DNA of 64,000 nucleotides from Clostridia bacterium (GCA_017626395.1 JAGAIU010000068.1:1-64000), one strand, 5' to 3'; shown: positions 16,133 to 25,827, counted from the stretch's first letter. Notes: a model not told the origin generated them from the letters alone. Translations and numbers: made by a program.

Positions 16133-16160
16133 ATTATATGACATTGTGTCATTTTGTCAA
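16133..16160 (-). promoter_or_regulatory. Promoter of the tetR-patatin operon
   Basis: TTGACA (16155-16160), 16 bp, TATAAT (16133-16138). Confidence 0.88.
16139..16151. promoter_or_regulatory. TetR operator candidate
   Basis: Perfect palindrome TGACATTGTGTCA exactly between the -35 and -10 boxes; binding would block RNA polymerase. Confidence 0.75.
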
Positions 16161-16235
16161 TAAAAATAATGTGAAAATTTTATCACAAAGAATAAAGTTT
16201 AGATAAGTTAATATATTTATGATAAGGAGGACTTT

Positions 16236-17420
16236 ATGGCTTTAGTTAATGAAAATTATTTAAATTTAAGTGACAACTATTTATTTTCTAAAATAGCTAG
16301 TGAAAAGAAAAAATATATTGAAAAAAATAAAGATAAAAAATTAATAGATTTAAGTATCGGTGACGTTACCCTACCACTATGCCCTGCCTCAATAGAAGGT
16401 ATAAAAAAAGCTGCTAATCTATTATCTAAAAAAGATACCTTTGAAGGATATCCCCCTTCGTCTGGTCATAACTTTTTAAAAGAAGAAATACTTAAATATG
16501 ATTACTCGCCTTTAAATATTAATTTAGAAAATAACGAGATATTTATTGGTGATAGTTCTAAATCTGATATCGCACATATATTAGATTTATTTGATACAGG
16601 TATTACTGTTGCAATACAAAATCCAGTTTATCCTGTATACCTAGATTCAAATGTTATTCGAGGAAATAATATTATCTTTTTTAACGATGCTAGCGAAATA
16701 TTAGATATATCTAAACATATAGATATAATTTACCTTTGCTCTCCAAATAACCCTACAGGACAAATAATTCCAAAGGATAGATTAAAAGAAATCATAAATT
16801 ATGCTATTAAACATAAATCTCTAATCTTTTTTGATAGTGCATATGAAGCTTTTATACAAGGCATAGATACAGTACATAGTATATATGAAATAGCTGATGC
16901 TAAAAAAGTGGCTATTGAGTTTAGAAGCTTTTCTAAAACAGCAGGTTTTACTCCAATTAGACTATCTTATACAATTATACCAAATGATATATATCTATTC
17001 TCTAAATCTAGTAATAAAGTATCCCTAAATTCTTTATTTAAAAGATTAAAAGATACAAAATATAACGGACCTTCTTTTTTAAGCGAATATGCAATGTATA
17101 ATGTTTATTCTACAAACTCGTTGTATCAGCTAAAAGAAAATATAGATTATTATATGAAAAATGTAAAATTACTTATTAATTTCTTTAATTCTAAAAATAT
17201 AATCGGTACTACAAAAATTAATTCACCATATGTATGGATAAAATGTAAAGACAATATGTCATCATGGGATTTTTTTTATTATATGTTAGATAACTTTATG
17301 ATACTTGGCACTCCCGGAAGTGGCTTTGGAACTGAAGGTGAAGGATACTTTAGACTAACAGGATTTGGAACACGTGAAGATACACTTGAGGCAATAGAAA
17401 GAATGAAAAATATATTATAA
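16236..17420 (+). CDS. dapL: LL-diaminopimelate aminotransferase
   Basis: 394 residues of the fold-type I aminotransferase family with the DapL-specific pattern: LIDLSIGDVTLPL (36-48), FEGYPPSSGHNFLKEEI, NPVYPVYLDSNVI (about 127-139), YLCSPNNPTG (about 166-175) and the PLP lysine in RSFSKTAGFTPIR (about 230-242). DapL converts tetrahydrodipicolinate straight to LL-DAP, giving lysine and the peptidoglycan diamino acid. The mid-part is a little shorter than typical DapL. The start follows AAGGAGG. It is divergent from tetR and stands alone; no clear -35/-10 pair is obvious. Confidence 0.92.
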   Translation: MALVNENYLNLSDNYLFSKIASEKKKYIEKNKDKKLIDLSIGDVTLPLCPASIEGIKKAANLLSKKDTFEGYPPSSGHNFLKEEILKYDYSPLNINLENNEIFIGDSSKSDIAHILDLFDTGITVAIQNPVYPVYLDSNVIRGNNIIFFNDASEILDISKHIDIIYLCSPNNPTGQIIPKDRLKEIINYAIKHKSLIFFDSAYEAFIQGIDTVHSIYEIADAKKVAIEFRSFSKTAGFTPIRLSYTIIPNDIYLFSKSSNKVSLNSLFKRLKDTKYNGPSFLSEYAMYNVYSTNSLYQLKENIDYYMKNVKLLINFFNSKNIIGTTKINSPYVWIKCKDNMSSWDFFYYMLDNFMILGTPGSGFGTEGEGYFRLTGFGTREDTLEAIERMKNIL

Positions 17421-17455
17421 AAATAACCTAAACATTAAAGTTTAGGTTATTTTTT
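17421..17455. terminator. Bidirectional terminator between dapL and the 160-aa gene
   Basis: Thirteen-bp stem AAATAACCTAAAC/GTTTAGGTTATTT (17421-17452) with a T run on the + side and U-rich sequence on the minus side. Confidence 0.9.
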
Positions 17456-17459
17456 GTTT

Positions 17460-17942
17460 TTATAATTGATTAAAGTTCTCTAGTATTTGATCTGCTTTTT
17501 CATTATCCATTATTAGAACAACAAGATTTCCTCTGTTTTCAACTTTTACGTTTTGAGGATCTACTGAAACGCAAAGCCATTTAACTGGATCTACGTTAGT
17601 TTTAATCTTTTCTTTAACTTCTTCTACATTAGCATCTTCTGGTACTCTAACAAGTACTACTGAGTGAGCTATTGAGCTCATCATTGGTTCTGATGCTAAA
17701 GCTTCTGTATATTGTACATCTGCTGTTCCTAAGAAATATTCAACATTTTCAGCTGTAACTTCTGTATTAGCAAGCATTGGCAGTTCATCTTCTGGGATGT
17801 TTGCATATAATTTAGTCATTAAGTCTGTTAATGTTCCTTCAACATGCTCTTGAGGTTTATTTCCCATTAGCATAACTGCTAAAACAACTAAAGCTACTAC
17901 TACAACTACAGCTATTACAATACTTATTACTTTTTTATTCAT
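17460..17942 (-). CDS. Membrane-anchored protein (160 aa), possibly DUF4358-like
   Basis: 160 residues: a short Lys start, a Val/Ala-rich membrane helix (about 5-26) and an extracytoplasmic domain with LTDLMTKLYANIPEDELP, an ENVEYFLG segment and HSVVLVRVPEDANVEEVKEKI. That layout recalls the DUF4358 group of clostridial surface proteins, of unknown function. It could also be a lipoprotein-like protein without the lipobox Cys. The ATG follows AGGAGGAATAAGCT. It has its own promoter and shares a terminator with dapL. Confidence 0.75.
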   Translation of the reverse strand: MNKKVISIVIAVVVVVALVVLAVMLMGNKPQEHVEGTLTDLMTKLYANIPEDELPMLANTEVTAENVEYFLGTADVQYTEALASEPMMSSIAHSVVLVRVPEDANVEEVKEKIKTNVDPVKWLCVSVDPQNVKVENRGNLVVLIMDNEKADQILENFNQL

Positions 17943-17964
17943 AGCTTATTCCTCCTACACAGAT

Positions 17965-17993
17965 ATTCTATCACAAATGTAAAATATAGTAAA
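17965..17993 (-). promoter_or_regulatory. Promoter of the 160-aa gene
   Basis: TTTACT (17988-17993), 17 bp, TAGAAT (17965-17970), with TG one base before the -10. Confidence 0.7.
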
Positions 17994-18019
17994 TATGTAA
18001 GTTATTTTATCTAAAAATG

Positions 18020-18048
18020 TTGAATAAAAATTAGTGTTGAATTATAAT
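18020..18048 (+). promoter_or_regulatory. Promoter of the SGNH hydrolase gene
   Basis: TTGAAT (18020-18025), 17 bp, TATAAT (18043-18048). A second TATAAT lies at 18054-18059. Confidence 0.72.
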
Positions 18049-18076
18049 TTAATTATAATCTAAGGAGATTGATTAT

Positions 18077-18850
18077 ATGAGAAATGGTATGAAAAATTCT
18101 ACTCGTTCTGTAGGTGCTATAAGTTTTGTACTTTTACCACTTATATTTATAATTGTAATTATATGCCTAGTTTTATTAGTGCATTTAAATATAAAAACTG
18201 TAACAATAAGTATGGATAATGCTTTTGAATTTAAAATTTCTAAACAGCCACATTTAAAGGCTAATTTGTATCAATCACCAATTATAACTGAACCAAAATA
18301 CACATCTGCACAATGTGCTGAAAAATTTTCAACTGCACGTGCTATGGTTATTGGAGACTCTACAGCAGAAGGTCTTGTTGCATATGGTGCAATTTATGAT
18401 GCAAATGTTATCTGGACAAGAGGCAGAACTATTCAATATATGACTGCTGATTTAGAAAAAGCTATAAGTTATCAACCTGATCATTTATTCTTGTCTTATG
18501 GTGCAAATGATTTGTTGAGTTGGTGTGGTAATGTTGAAGGATATATTGGAGCTTATGAAAAAAGTATTTCATATATACGCTCTGTTTTACCTAATACAAA
18601 AATCTATATTAATGCAATATTACCTGTAGATGAAAGTGCTGTAAAAAGAGATGAAAACTTCAAACACGAAGCTTTATTTAATGAGCATCTACACAAATTT
18701 TGCTTGGATAATAATATAACATTTATAGATAATAGAAATCTTTTAAATCAAAATGATGGTAATAGAGTTTTTGAAAGTGACGGAGTTCATCCAAGACCAT
18801 TCTATTATAAATTATGGGCAAATAATATGATTGAAATGTCTAAGATATAG
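18077..18850 (+). CDS. Membrane-anchored SGNH/GDSL hydrolase
   Basis: 257 residues. One N-terminal membrane helix (about 17-37) anchors an extracytoplasmic SGNH domain: block I VIGDSTAEG (about 91-99, Ser), block III GAND (about 147-150) and block V DGVHPRP (about 235-241, Asp and His). Such proteins act as esterases or O-acetylhydrolases, often on surface glycans. The GDST variant is common in the DHHW/AlgX-like branch. It starts after AAGGAGATTGATT and ends at a strong hairpin shared with copA. It may remove or move acyl groups added by the nearby MBOAT pair (inference). Confidence 0.9.
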   Translation: MRNGMKNSTRSVGAISFVLLPLIFIIVIICLVLLVHLNIKTVTISMDNAFEFKISKQPHLKANLYQSPIITEPKYTSAQCAEKFSTARAMVIGDSTAEGLVAYGAIYDANVIWTRGRTIQYMTADLEKAISYQPDHLFLSYGANDLLSWCGNVEGYIGAYEKSISYIRSVLPNTKIYINAILPVDESAVKRDENFKHEALFNEHLHKFCLDNNITFIDNRNLLNQNDGNRVFESDGVHPRPFYYKLWANNMIEMSKI

Positions 18851-18851
18851 T

Positions 18852-18884
18852 AAAAAGATGAGTACATTGTACTCATCTTTTTTG
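18852..18884. terminator. Bidirectional terminator between the SGNH gene and copA
   Basis: Fourteen-bp perfect stem around loop ATT (18852-18882) with A and T runs on both sides. copA stops 45 bp away. Confidence 0.9.
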
Positions 18885-18928
18885 TCTCTTATTTATTTGT
18901 CTTTATTTCTTATTTTTCTTTTTTTATT

Positions 18929-19141
18929 TTATTTTATTCCTTTTACTTCAAATCCTTCATCTTCAATAGCTTTTTTAATTACACTATCTTCCACATCTTT
19001 TGAAAGCTCTACAACGGCTTTTTTATCCTCTAAATTAACTTGCACAGCATCTATTCCATCTATGGCATTTAAAACCTTTTCTACTGCCATCTTGCAATGA
19101 TTACAATGCATTCCATCGATTAATATTTCTTTTTTATTCAT
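18929..19141 (-). CDS. Possible internally initiated CopZ-like copper chaperone (70 aa)
   Basis: In frame inside copA, GAGGAGGAAGAAAAG directly precedes ATG at 19141. The GAGG core is 8 nt from the ATG, an ideal spacing. Initiation here would give a 70-residue protein with the [14 protein letters not shown] copper-binding motif and the exact size of CopZ. It may be a second product of copA, or only the trace of an ancient fusion of copA and copZ. Confidence 0.5.
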   Translation of the reverse strand: MNKKEILIDGMHCNHCKMAVEKVLNAIDGIDAVQVNLEDKKAVVELSKDVEDSVIKKAIEDEGFEVKGIK

Positions 19142-21397
19142 CTTTTCTTCCTCCTCAAATTTAACTTTAAATTTTCTAAGTCTTAGTGCATTTGTAACTA
19201 CACATACGGAACTCAAACTCATAGCAAGGGCTCCTAGCATAGGATTTAATTTTAATCCTAAACTACTATATATAACTCCTGCTGCAATTGGTATTCCTAT
19301 AGAATTATAGAAAAACGCCCAGAATAAATTCATTTTAATATTATTTATTACTGACTTTCCAAGACAAATAGCTTTAACTACATCTAATAAATCATTTTTA
19401 ATTAAAACTATGTCTGCAGATTCAATTGCTATATCTGTTCCAGAACCAATAGCTATTCCAACATCTGATTTTACAAGTGCTGGACTATCGTTTATTCCAT
19501 CTCCAACAAAGGCTACTACTTTTCCTGTCTTTTGAAGTTTAGATACTTCTTTTTCTTTATCTTGTGGTAGTACATCAGATATAACTTTATCTATTCCTAT
19601 TTTATTTGCAATAGAATTTGCAACGATATTGTTATCTCCAGTTAACATTACAACGTCTAAATTTCTATTTTTAAGTTCTTTTATAGCTTTTAGACTTGTA
19701 CTTTTAATTACATCCGCTACCGCTATAGCTCCTATTATTTCTTTTTCATTTGCTATATAAATAACTGTTTTACCTTCTGAAAGCAATAATTTGCTTTTTT
19801 CTACAATATCATTATTTTCTATATTTGCTTCACTGATAAAAGCAATATTTCCTGCTAAATATTTTTGTCCGTTTACTATTGCAGTTATTCCTCTGCCAGA
19901 AATACTCTTAAATTCTTTTGCCTCTTTAAGTACAATATTTCTTTTCTCTGTTTCTTTAATAACTGCTTCTGCTAAAGGATGTTCAGAAGCTTTTTCTAAA
20001 GATCCTGCTATACTTAGTAATTCGTTTTCTTCAATATTTGATATTATATCTGTTACTTGTGGCTTGCCTTCCGTTATTGTACCTGTTTTATCTAGTACAA
20101 CTGTATCTATTTCATGTAGCATTTCTAAACTTTCGGCAGATTTTATTAATATACCATTTTCAGCTCCTTTACCTGTTCCTACCATAATAGCTACAGGTGT
20201 AGCAAGTCCTAACGCACAAGGACAAGATATAACAAGTACAGATATCGCTATACTTAATGCAAATTCAAAAGATTGACCTGCAAGTAACCATACTATCGCT
20301 GCAATTATTGCTATAGCTATTACACAAGGTACAAATACAAAGCTTACTTTATCTGCAAGTTTTGAAATTGGTGCCTTTGAATTACTTGCTTCTTCTACTA
20401 ATTTTACTATTTGTGAAAGTGTTGTATCTTTTCCTACTTTTTTAGCTTCCATTTTGAAAAATCCTGTTTTATTTACAGTACCTGATACAACACTATCTCC
20501 TACATTTTTCTCAACTGGAATGCTTTCACCTGTTATACTTGATTGATCTATTGAAGAACTCCCTTCTATGACAACTCCATCAACTGGTATACTACTTCCA
20601 GGTCGTATTACAACTATATCTCCTACTTTTATTTCTTCTGTCCTTACTTGAACTTCTTTTTCATCTCTAATTACAGTAGCAATTTTAGGTGCTAAATTTA
20701 CAAGTTTACTTATTGCATCAGAAGTTTTTCCTTTAGATTTCGTCTCTAAATATTTACCAAGTGTAATAAGTGTTAAAATAGTACCTGCTGATTCAAAATA
20801 TATATCTTTTGAAAAGCTTTCTACCATATCTACATTTCCTGTATTTAATCCAGTAAGAATTTTATATATAGCATAAAATCCATAAATAATTGCAGATGAA
20901 CTTCCAATAGCAATTAGAGAGTCCATATTTGGAGATAATTTAAATAGTCTTTTAAAGCCTACTATAAAGTAATTTCTATTTAACCATACGATTGGTATTA
21001 AAAGTATTACTTGAGAAAAAGCAAACACTAAAGGATTATGAAATAGATTTTCAATAAACTTTGGTGTTGGTAACATATGATGCATTGCTATATACATTAA
21101 AGGTATTAAAAAACATATAGATATAATTAGTCTTTTTTTCATAGAACTAATTTTATCTTCATTATTTACTTTGTTTTTTTCTTCTTTACTTACCATAGCA
21201 CTATATCCCGCATCAATTACTGCTTTTATAATGTCATTATCTGTTACTTTCTTTTCATCATAATCTACTACCATATTATTTGATAGTAGATTTACATTTA
21301 CTTCCTTTACTCCATTAATTTTTCTTACTGCTCTATCTACATGTGCAGAACAACTACTACAAGTCATTCCATCAACGTCAAACTTAACATTTTTCAT
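18929..21397 (-). CDS. copA: Copper-exporting P1B-type ATPase with C-terminal CopZ-like domain
   Basis: 822 residues. An N-terminal heavy-metal domain (GMTCSSC, 10-16) precedes the ATPase core: SSITGES (about 287-293), the metal-site ISCPCALG (about 391-398), phosphorylated VLDKTGT (about 434-440), SEHPLAEA and [10 protein letters not shown]. The final membrane region has [13 protein letters not shown], as in Cu(I) exporters. Unusually a second heavy-metal domain (GMHCNHC) is fused at the C-terminus, after an EEEEK linker. The linker DNA is a strong ribosome site followed by ATG at 19141. The gene starts 19 bp after a DHHW-family gene, so it is in that operon rather than beside a CsoR or CopY. 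Confidence 0.95.
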   Translation of the reverse strand: MKNVKFDVDGMTCSSCSAHVDRAVRKINGVKEVNVNLLSNNMVVDYDEKKVTDNDIIKAVIDAGYSAMVSKEEKNKVNNEDKISSMKKRLIISICFLIPLMYIAMHHMLPTPKFIENLFHNPLVFAFSQVILLIPIVWLNRNYFIVGFKRLFKLSPNMDSLIAIGSSSAIIYGFYAIYKILTGLNTGNVDMVESFSKDIYFESAGTILTLITLGKYLETKSKGKTSDAISKLVNLAPKIATVIRDEKEVQVRTEEIKVGDIVVIRPGSSIPVDGVVIEGSSSIDQSSITGESIPVEKNVGDSVVSGTVNKTGFFKMEAKKVGKDTTLSQIVKLVEEASNSKAPISKLADKVSFVFVPCVIAIAIIAAIVWLLAGQSFEFALSIAISVLVISCPCALGLATPVAIMVGTGKGAENGILIKSAESLEMLHEIDTVVLDKTGTITEGKPQVTDIISNIEENELLSIAGSLEKASEHPLAEAVIKETEKRNIVLKEAKEFKSISGRGITAIVNGQKYLAGNIAFISEANIENNDIVEKSKLLLSEGKTVIYIANEKEIIGAIAVADVIKSTSLKAIKELKNRNLDVVMLTGDNNIVANSIANKIGIDKVISDVLPQDKEKEVSKLQKTGKVVAFVGDGINDSPALVKSDVGIAIGSGTDIAIESADIVLIKNDLLDVVKAICLGKSVINNIKMNLFWAFFYNSIGIPIAAGVIYSSLGLKLNPMLGALAMSLSSVCVVTNALRLRKFKVKFEEEEKMNKKEILIDGMHCNHCKMAVEKVLNAIDGIDAVQVNLEDKKAVVELSKDVEDSVIKKAIEDEGFEVKGIK

Positions 21398-21416
21398 AGT
21401 TATAATTCCTTTCTAT

Positions 21417-22520
21417 TTATTTTAAAGAACCACTATTATTTATTATTAGTGTACTATACAAGAATAGTACATCTTGATTATTAAATTCAATATAATTAGA
21501 AATTAAAGTTGGTGCTATATATCTAGTATCTACTAAATATATTTTACTGTATGCTTCAGTAAATAGCGGTGCTATACTACTTCCAAAAGAATCTCTAAAT
21601 ATAATTAATTCTTTATCTGTTGTAGCTTTTTCATTTCTAATTTCAATTAATGCTGTTGCACCAGATAGATATATATCATATTTATCCATTGCAGTATCTG
21701 CTTTTTGAGTATTATATACTTTAGCCTCTTTTTGTGTTTCATAATTAAATGTAACAGCACTATCTATCACTTCATTAGTTAAGTAATTTATCGTGTCTGG
21801 TGTCATATTTTTACCAAGTTGTCCATAATATGCTCCATAAAATTCACCATACTCTTTAAGCTCAAATTCTGTAGTTATTCTATCTCTAAAATTCATTTGT
21901 GTGCTTATTTTATCTGCTACATTCATTATACTTTCTTGCTTCCAGTGAGTGTCTGTATTGTAATATGAATCTAGAGCTAAAGTATCGAAAATATCTATAT
22001 ATTCTATATTAGAGTTTATTGTTTGTCTCATTAAATCTTCAATTTTTTGATAATCTAATTTTATATATTCTCCTTTATCTTCTAAAAAATAATTTTTATC
22101 TGGCACAATTGTATAGTATACATTGTTATTTTCTGTTAGATATGTATCATATATATTATTTATTTTATTTGAAATTCCTGTAACAGAACTTTCATTTAAC
22201 GGATATTCTAGCTTAAATATTTTATCTTCTATTGTAAATAATCCGTTATTTTCTTTTTGAAGTAAAACATTTAATTTTACAAATGTTTTAATACTTCTCA
22301 TATTATCCCTAGCTAAGAATTGATCCATAGCATAATTTTCCATATCGTCTGTTAAATTTCCACTCATAAGGCTTTCAGATATGTTTGGAAATTGATTAAG
22401 TTTTCTTCTTTCAGCAGTTGAAACTTCTTTATCTTTAACTATTGTGCTAATTATAAATACACCAAATATAATAACTAGAAAAAGAACTGTTACAACAACA
22501 TCTTTTATTCTCTCACTCAT
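21417..22520 (-). CDS. DHHW-family protein (AlgJ/AlgX/DltD-like acyl transfer partner)
   Basis: 367 residues: an N-terminal membrane helix (about 9-27) and an extracytoplasmic SGNH-like domain. The family motif appears as NTDTHWKQE (about 180-188) and IFRDSFGSS (about 308-316), matching the D-x-H-W and Ser parts of AlgX/AlgJ-type enzymes. Such proteins finish O-acetyl transfer from a membrane MBOAT to a surface polymer. It lies 10 bp after the MBOAT gene and 19 bp before copA in one operon. The polymer is unknown. Confidence 0.88.
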   Translation of the reverse strand: MSERIKDVVVTVLFLVIIFGVFIISTIVKDKEVSTAERRKLNQFPNISESLMSGNLTDDMENYAMDQFLARDNMRSIKTFVKLNVLLQKENNGLFTIEDKIFKLEYPLNESSVTGISNKINNIYDTYLTENNNVYYTIVPDKNYFLEDKGEYIKLDYQKIEDLMRQTINSNIEYIDIFDTLALDSYYNTDTHWKQESIMNVADKISTQMNFRDRITTEFELKEYGEFYGAYYGQLGKNMTPDTINYLTNEVIDSAVTFNYETQKEAKVYNTQKADTAMDKYDIYLSGATALIEIRNEKATTDKELIIFRDSFGSSIAPLFTEAYSKIYLVDTRYIAPTLISNYIEFNNQDVLFLYSTLIINNSGSLK

Positions 22521-22529
22521 ATTTCCCTC

Positions 22530-23921
22530 CTAAAATCTAAAATATAAAAATGGATTAAATGAACCATCTACTAAAAAGCTTACACATACAACTAGTAACG
22601 TAGTAAGAACAACAGGTTCTAAAACGTTTACTACTTTAGGTGCCTTTTCTTTTAATTTAACACACAAGTTTTTAACTAAAGGTGTAGCTGCTATAAATCC
22701 TATTATAAAGATTGAAGCATAATTTTTTAGATAGAATATACTTTCTGTTGTAACAAGCGGTACATTCCCTGTTCCAACAAGGCCACCAATATTTTCAAAT
22801 ATTTGAGACATACTTTCTCCGTTAAATAGTACAAATCCTATCATAACTACAAGTAATAAATATACTCTAGATATAAAACTTGGAACCTTTTCTAATATTT
22901 TAAGTAGCCCTACTTTTTCTATTATTAATAATACACCATATAAAAGTCCCCATAATATAAAATTCCATGCAGCTCCATGCCAAAATCCTGTTAAAAACCA
23001 TACTACTAAAATATTTCTAAACCATTTTAATTTACTTACTCTGTTTCCACCAAGTGGTATATACACATAATCTCTAAAACAGCTACTTAACGTCATATGC
23101 CATCTTCTCCAGAAATCTGTTACACTTTTTGCTATATATGGATAATTAAAGTTTTCTGGAAATTTAAATCCTAGCATTTTTCCAAGGCCGATTGCCATAT
23201 CTGAATATCCTGAGAAATCAAAATAGATTTGTAATGTAACTGCTATTGCATATATCCAGTAAAATAATACACTTTTTTCATCACTTAAATTAAATTTATT
23301 TATACAATCTCCTAGAACATTTGCAATTAATATTTTTTTAGATAGACCTATTACAAAACGTCTTACACCATTTGAAAACTCGTCAAAACTGTGTTTTCTA
23401 TCATCTAATTCTTTTTCAATAGTTGTATATCTAACTATTGGACCTGCAACAAGTTGTGGAAATAGTGCCACATACGTTGCAAGTTTTAAAAAGCTTTTTT
23501 GTGCTTTTGCCTCTTTTCTATATACATCTATAATATAACTTATCATTTGGAATGTATAGAAAGATATTCCTATTGGTAAAGCAAACTTTAAAAGCCCTAT
23601 ATCTACATTAAATATAGAATTTATATTAAGTATAAAGAAATCCGTATATTTGAAAAACATAAGTAATCCTATACTTATTACTATAGAAGAAATCATAAAC
23701 TTCTTAGCATGTTTTTCATACTTCTCCATAAGTATTCCATGTATATATGTAGATGCTATCGATATTAGCATCAATATTGCATATTTGGGTTCTCCAAAAA
23801 AGTAAAATAGCATTGATGCTATAAATAGTACCAAGTTTTTTAATTTAAATGGTACAATAAAATATATACCTAAAACAATAGGTAAAAAATAAAAAATAAA
23901 TGTTAAACTCGAAAATACCAT
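22530..23921 (-). CDS. MBOAT O-acyltransferase (AlgI/DltB-like)
   Basis: 463 residues with about 11 membrane helices. AlgI-type motifs are visible: LPIGISFYTFQMISYIIDVYR (about 112-132), QLVAGPIVRY, YFDFSGYSDMAIGLG (about 232-246), DFWRRWHMTLSSCFRDYVYIPLGGN (about 268-292) and the catalytic His in WFLTGFWHGAAWNF (about 311-324). It moves acyl groups across the membrane for transfer to a surface polymer by the DHHW partner encoded next. First gene of the operon MBOAT-DHHW-copA. Confidence 0.95.
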   Translation of the reverse strand: MVFSSLTFIFYFLPIVLGIYFIVPFKLKNLVLFIASMLFYFFGEPKYAILMLISIASTYIHGILMEKYEKHAKKFMISSIVISIGLLMFFKYTDFFILNINSIFNVDIGLLKFALPIGISFYTFQMISYIIDVYRKEAKAQKSFLKLATYVALFPQLVAGPIVRYTTIEKELDDRKHSFDEFSNGVRRFVIGLSKKILIANVLGDCINKFNLSDEKSVLFYWIYAIAVTLQIYFDFSGYSDMAIGLGKMLGFKFPENFNYPYIAKSVTDFWRRWHMTLSSCFRDYVYIPLGGNRVSKLKWFRNILVVWFLTGFWHGAAWNFILWGLLYGVLLIIEKVGLLKILEKVPSFISRVYLLLVVMIGFVLFNGESMSQIFENIGGLVGTGNVPLVTTESIFYLKNYASIFIIGFIAATPLVKNLCVKLKEKAPKVVNVLEPVVLTTLLVVCVSFLVDGSFNPFLYFRF

Positions 23922-23941
23922 ATTCCACCTCTAACACATTA

Positions 23942-23969
23942 ATTATACCATTAATTATTTTAATATCAA
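23942..23969 (-). promoter_or_regulatory. Promoter of the MBOAT-DHHW-copA operon
   Basis: TTGATA (23964-23969), 16 bp, TATAAT (23942-23947). No CsoR or CopY box is apparent. Confidence 0.72.
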
Positions 23970-23989
23970 ATACGTAATAATAAAATTAT

Positions 23990-24026
23990 AAAAAATACTA
24001 GAAAGTATTCTTCTACTTTCTAGTAT
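23990..24026 (-). terminator. Terminator of the TPR-like gene
   Basis: Thirteen-bp perfect stem ATACTAGAAAGTA/TACTTTCTAGTAT (23995-24026) and six U. Confidence 0.92.
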
Positions 24027-24032
24027 CATTTT

Positions 24033-25157
24033 TTAATCATCATTTTTCTTTGATTTTGTTGCCCTTTTCTTTTTAGGCTTTTCCTCTTTAACTTCTGTTT
24101 CTTCATTAACTTCTTCAACGTTTTCAGTTACTTCATTATCTTGAACTTCTTCATCATTCTTTTCTAATTCAAGTAATTTGTTATATATATCTGCTATAGC
24201 TTCATCACCAGTCATAGAGTAATCATTTTCTAGCATAAGTTTTGCCTCTTTAATACGACCATTTTCTATTAAATCTGTTATTAGCCCTCTTAAAGCTTTA
24301 ATAATCTTAGAATTAGCTCCAACCATAACTTCATTATCTAGTGCAAGATTATATATTTCATCTGCTGACATATCTTTTAAACTAGTATCTGACTCTTCAT
24401 ATTCAGATATTATATTAGCCATTTCATCATTGGGATAATAACTATAGCTAAGTCTATACATAGCATAAGCAGCTCTTCTGTCTTTTAAACTATCAAATAC
24501 AAAAGCATATTTATTATAACAAGCTGCTATATCTGTCGCTGTATAAGAAATCATATGTAGCAATTTCAAAGAAGATAAATATTTAACTATTTCATTCTTC
24601 TCAAAATATATATCCAATTTCTTTTCTCTTGCTTCTCTACTCAAAAAATTCCAATAGATAGCCCTATCTATTGCTTCCATTGCTTGTGTACGTTTCTTTT
24701 TCTTTAATAACAAATCAGCATACATTATATATATAACATCATTTGCATAGGGAGTTGAAATAACTTGCTTTTCATCAGCAAATATTCTTTCAAACAGTTG
24801 TTTTTCATATTCAGTTTTAAAACTACAATATAATATTCCATCTTCATTTTTAGTAAGATTTTCTATTTTAGGGATTATTTCTTCTATGCTCTTTAAAGCA
24901 TCTTCGTCGCTCTCTTCATCTATATGATTTAATAGTTCATTAATTTTTTCATCTATTTCTGTTTCTTCTGCATATTTTTCTTCTTTAGGTTGTTGTAAGT
25001 CTTTTATTTCTTCTATTACTATATTTATTGCTTCGATTGTTGCTGTAGCATCACTAATAATGGTATTTTGTTCTTCATATAATGAATTTAAAAAAATTAT
25101 ATCATGCTCAATATCTCCAGTTAAATTATTCTTAATTATTTGAATTTTTTCTTCCAT
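24033..25157 (-). CDS. TPR-like helical protein with acidic/basic tail (374 aa), function unknown
   Basis: The frame can be opened at a TTG at 25220, but the ATG at 25157 gives the natural start (MEEKIQII); its ribosome site is weak. The product has an acidic N-terminal coiled region (to about 120), tetratricopeptide-like helix pairs from about 140 to 290 (TQAMEAIDRAIYWN, RRAAYAMYRLSYSYYP), and an acidic then Lys-rich tail ending KKKRATKSKKNDD. No signal peptide. Scaffold or protein-binding role is inferred from the TPR pattern only. Confidence 0.78.
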   Translation of the reverse strand: MEEKIQIIKNNLTGDIEHDIIFLNSLYEEQNTIISDATATIEAINIVIEEIKDLQQPKEEKYAEETEIDEKINELLNHIDEESDEDALKSIEEIIPKIENLTKNEDGILYCSFKTEYEKQLFERIFADEKQVISTPYANDVIYIMYADLLLKKKKRTQAMEAIDRAIYWNFLSREAREKKLDIYFEKNEIVKYLSSLKLLHMISYTATDIAACYNKYAFVFDSLKDRRAAYAMYRLSYSYYPNDEMANIISEYEESDTSLKDMSADEIYNLALDNEVMVGANSKIIKALRGLITDLIENGRIKEAKLMLENDYSMTGDEAIADIYNKLLELEKNDEEVQDNEVTENVEEVNEETEVKEEKPKKKRATKSKKNDD

Positions 25158-25218
25158 ACTAATTACCAACACTCTTTCATAAATATATTCATATATCTTA
25201 ATGTTAGCATATATGCCC

Positions 25219-25253
25219 AAAAAAAGAAATATTTAAAAATAAATATCTCTTTT
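25219..25253 (-). terminator. Weak terminator after spoVT
   Basis: Imperfect AGATATTTA/TAAATATTTCT stem, with A and T runs on both flanks. Confidence 0.45.
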
Positions 25254-25284
25254 TTTTACTTAATTTGTAACATTTATGTAAAAT

Positions 25285-25827
25285 TCAAATTTCTAATTTC
25301 ATCGCTATAAGAGAAACAACAAATCTTAAAAGATCGTATTCTTTATCCTTTACTCCTCTTCTTGGTTCATCATCTGAAAACAATATAACAGAGCCTATAG
25401 TTTTAGATTCAACAATAATAGGTACTATTACCTTAGGATATAAATTTTCGTCAGTTTTTAGTACTTTGAAATTCGTAGCTGTGTTTACACTATATGCCAT
25501 TCTTCCATTTATTACTTCTATAACGTCTTCTGATATTTCTTCACCATTTAAAAGTGCTGTGTTCTTTCCTTTGCAAGCTATTATCTTTTCATTATCTGTA
25601 AATAATACTTTAAATCCTGTTTCCCTATGTAATAACTCTGAATATATCATGCAATCTTTTTTTAAATCTCTCATTGCAGAATATTTTTTCAAAAGAATGG
25701 TGTCTTCATTTTCTATAAACATTTCAAGTTCATCATTTTCTCTTATTTTCAATTTTTTTCTTATCTCTTTAGGAAGTACTATTCTCCCTAAGTTATCTAC
25801 CTTTTTGATAATTCCTGTAGAATGCAT
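25285..25827 (-). CDS. spoVT: Stage V sporulation regulator SpoVT
   Basis: 180 residues, as for SpoVT. The N-terminal AbrB-type swapped-hairpin DNA-binding domain (STGIIKKVDNLGRIVLPKEI, about 3-22, then RKKLKI) is followed by a GAF-like ligand domain (about 55-178) with TGFKVLFTDNEKIIACKG. In sporulating Bacillota it tunes forespore gene expression. This is a strong marker that the host forms spores. It lies 55 bp after recD2 on the same strand; I could not identify a sigma-G type promoter with confidence. Confidence 0.93.
   Translation of the reverse strand: MHSTGIIKKVDNLGRIVLPKEIRKKLKIRENDELEMFIENEDTILLKKYSAMRDLKKDCMIYSELLHRETGFKVLFTDNEKIIACKGKNTALLNGEEISEDVIEVINGRMAYSVNTATNFKVLKTDENLYPKVIVPIIVESKTIGSVILFSDDEPRRGVKDKEYDLLRFVVSLIAMKLEI

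Noticed and set aside
25158-25220. Longer TPR-like protein starting at TTG 25220
   Set aside because: TTG start with no ribosome site; the ATG at 25157 gives a natural start.
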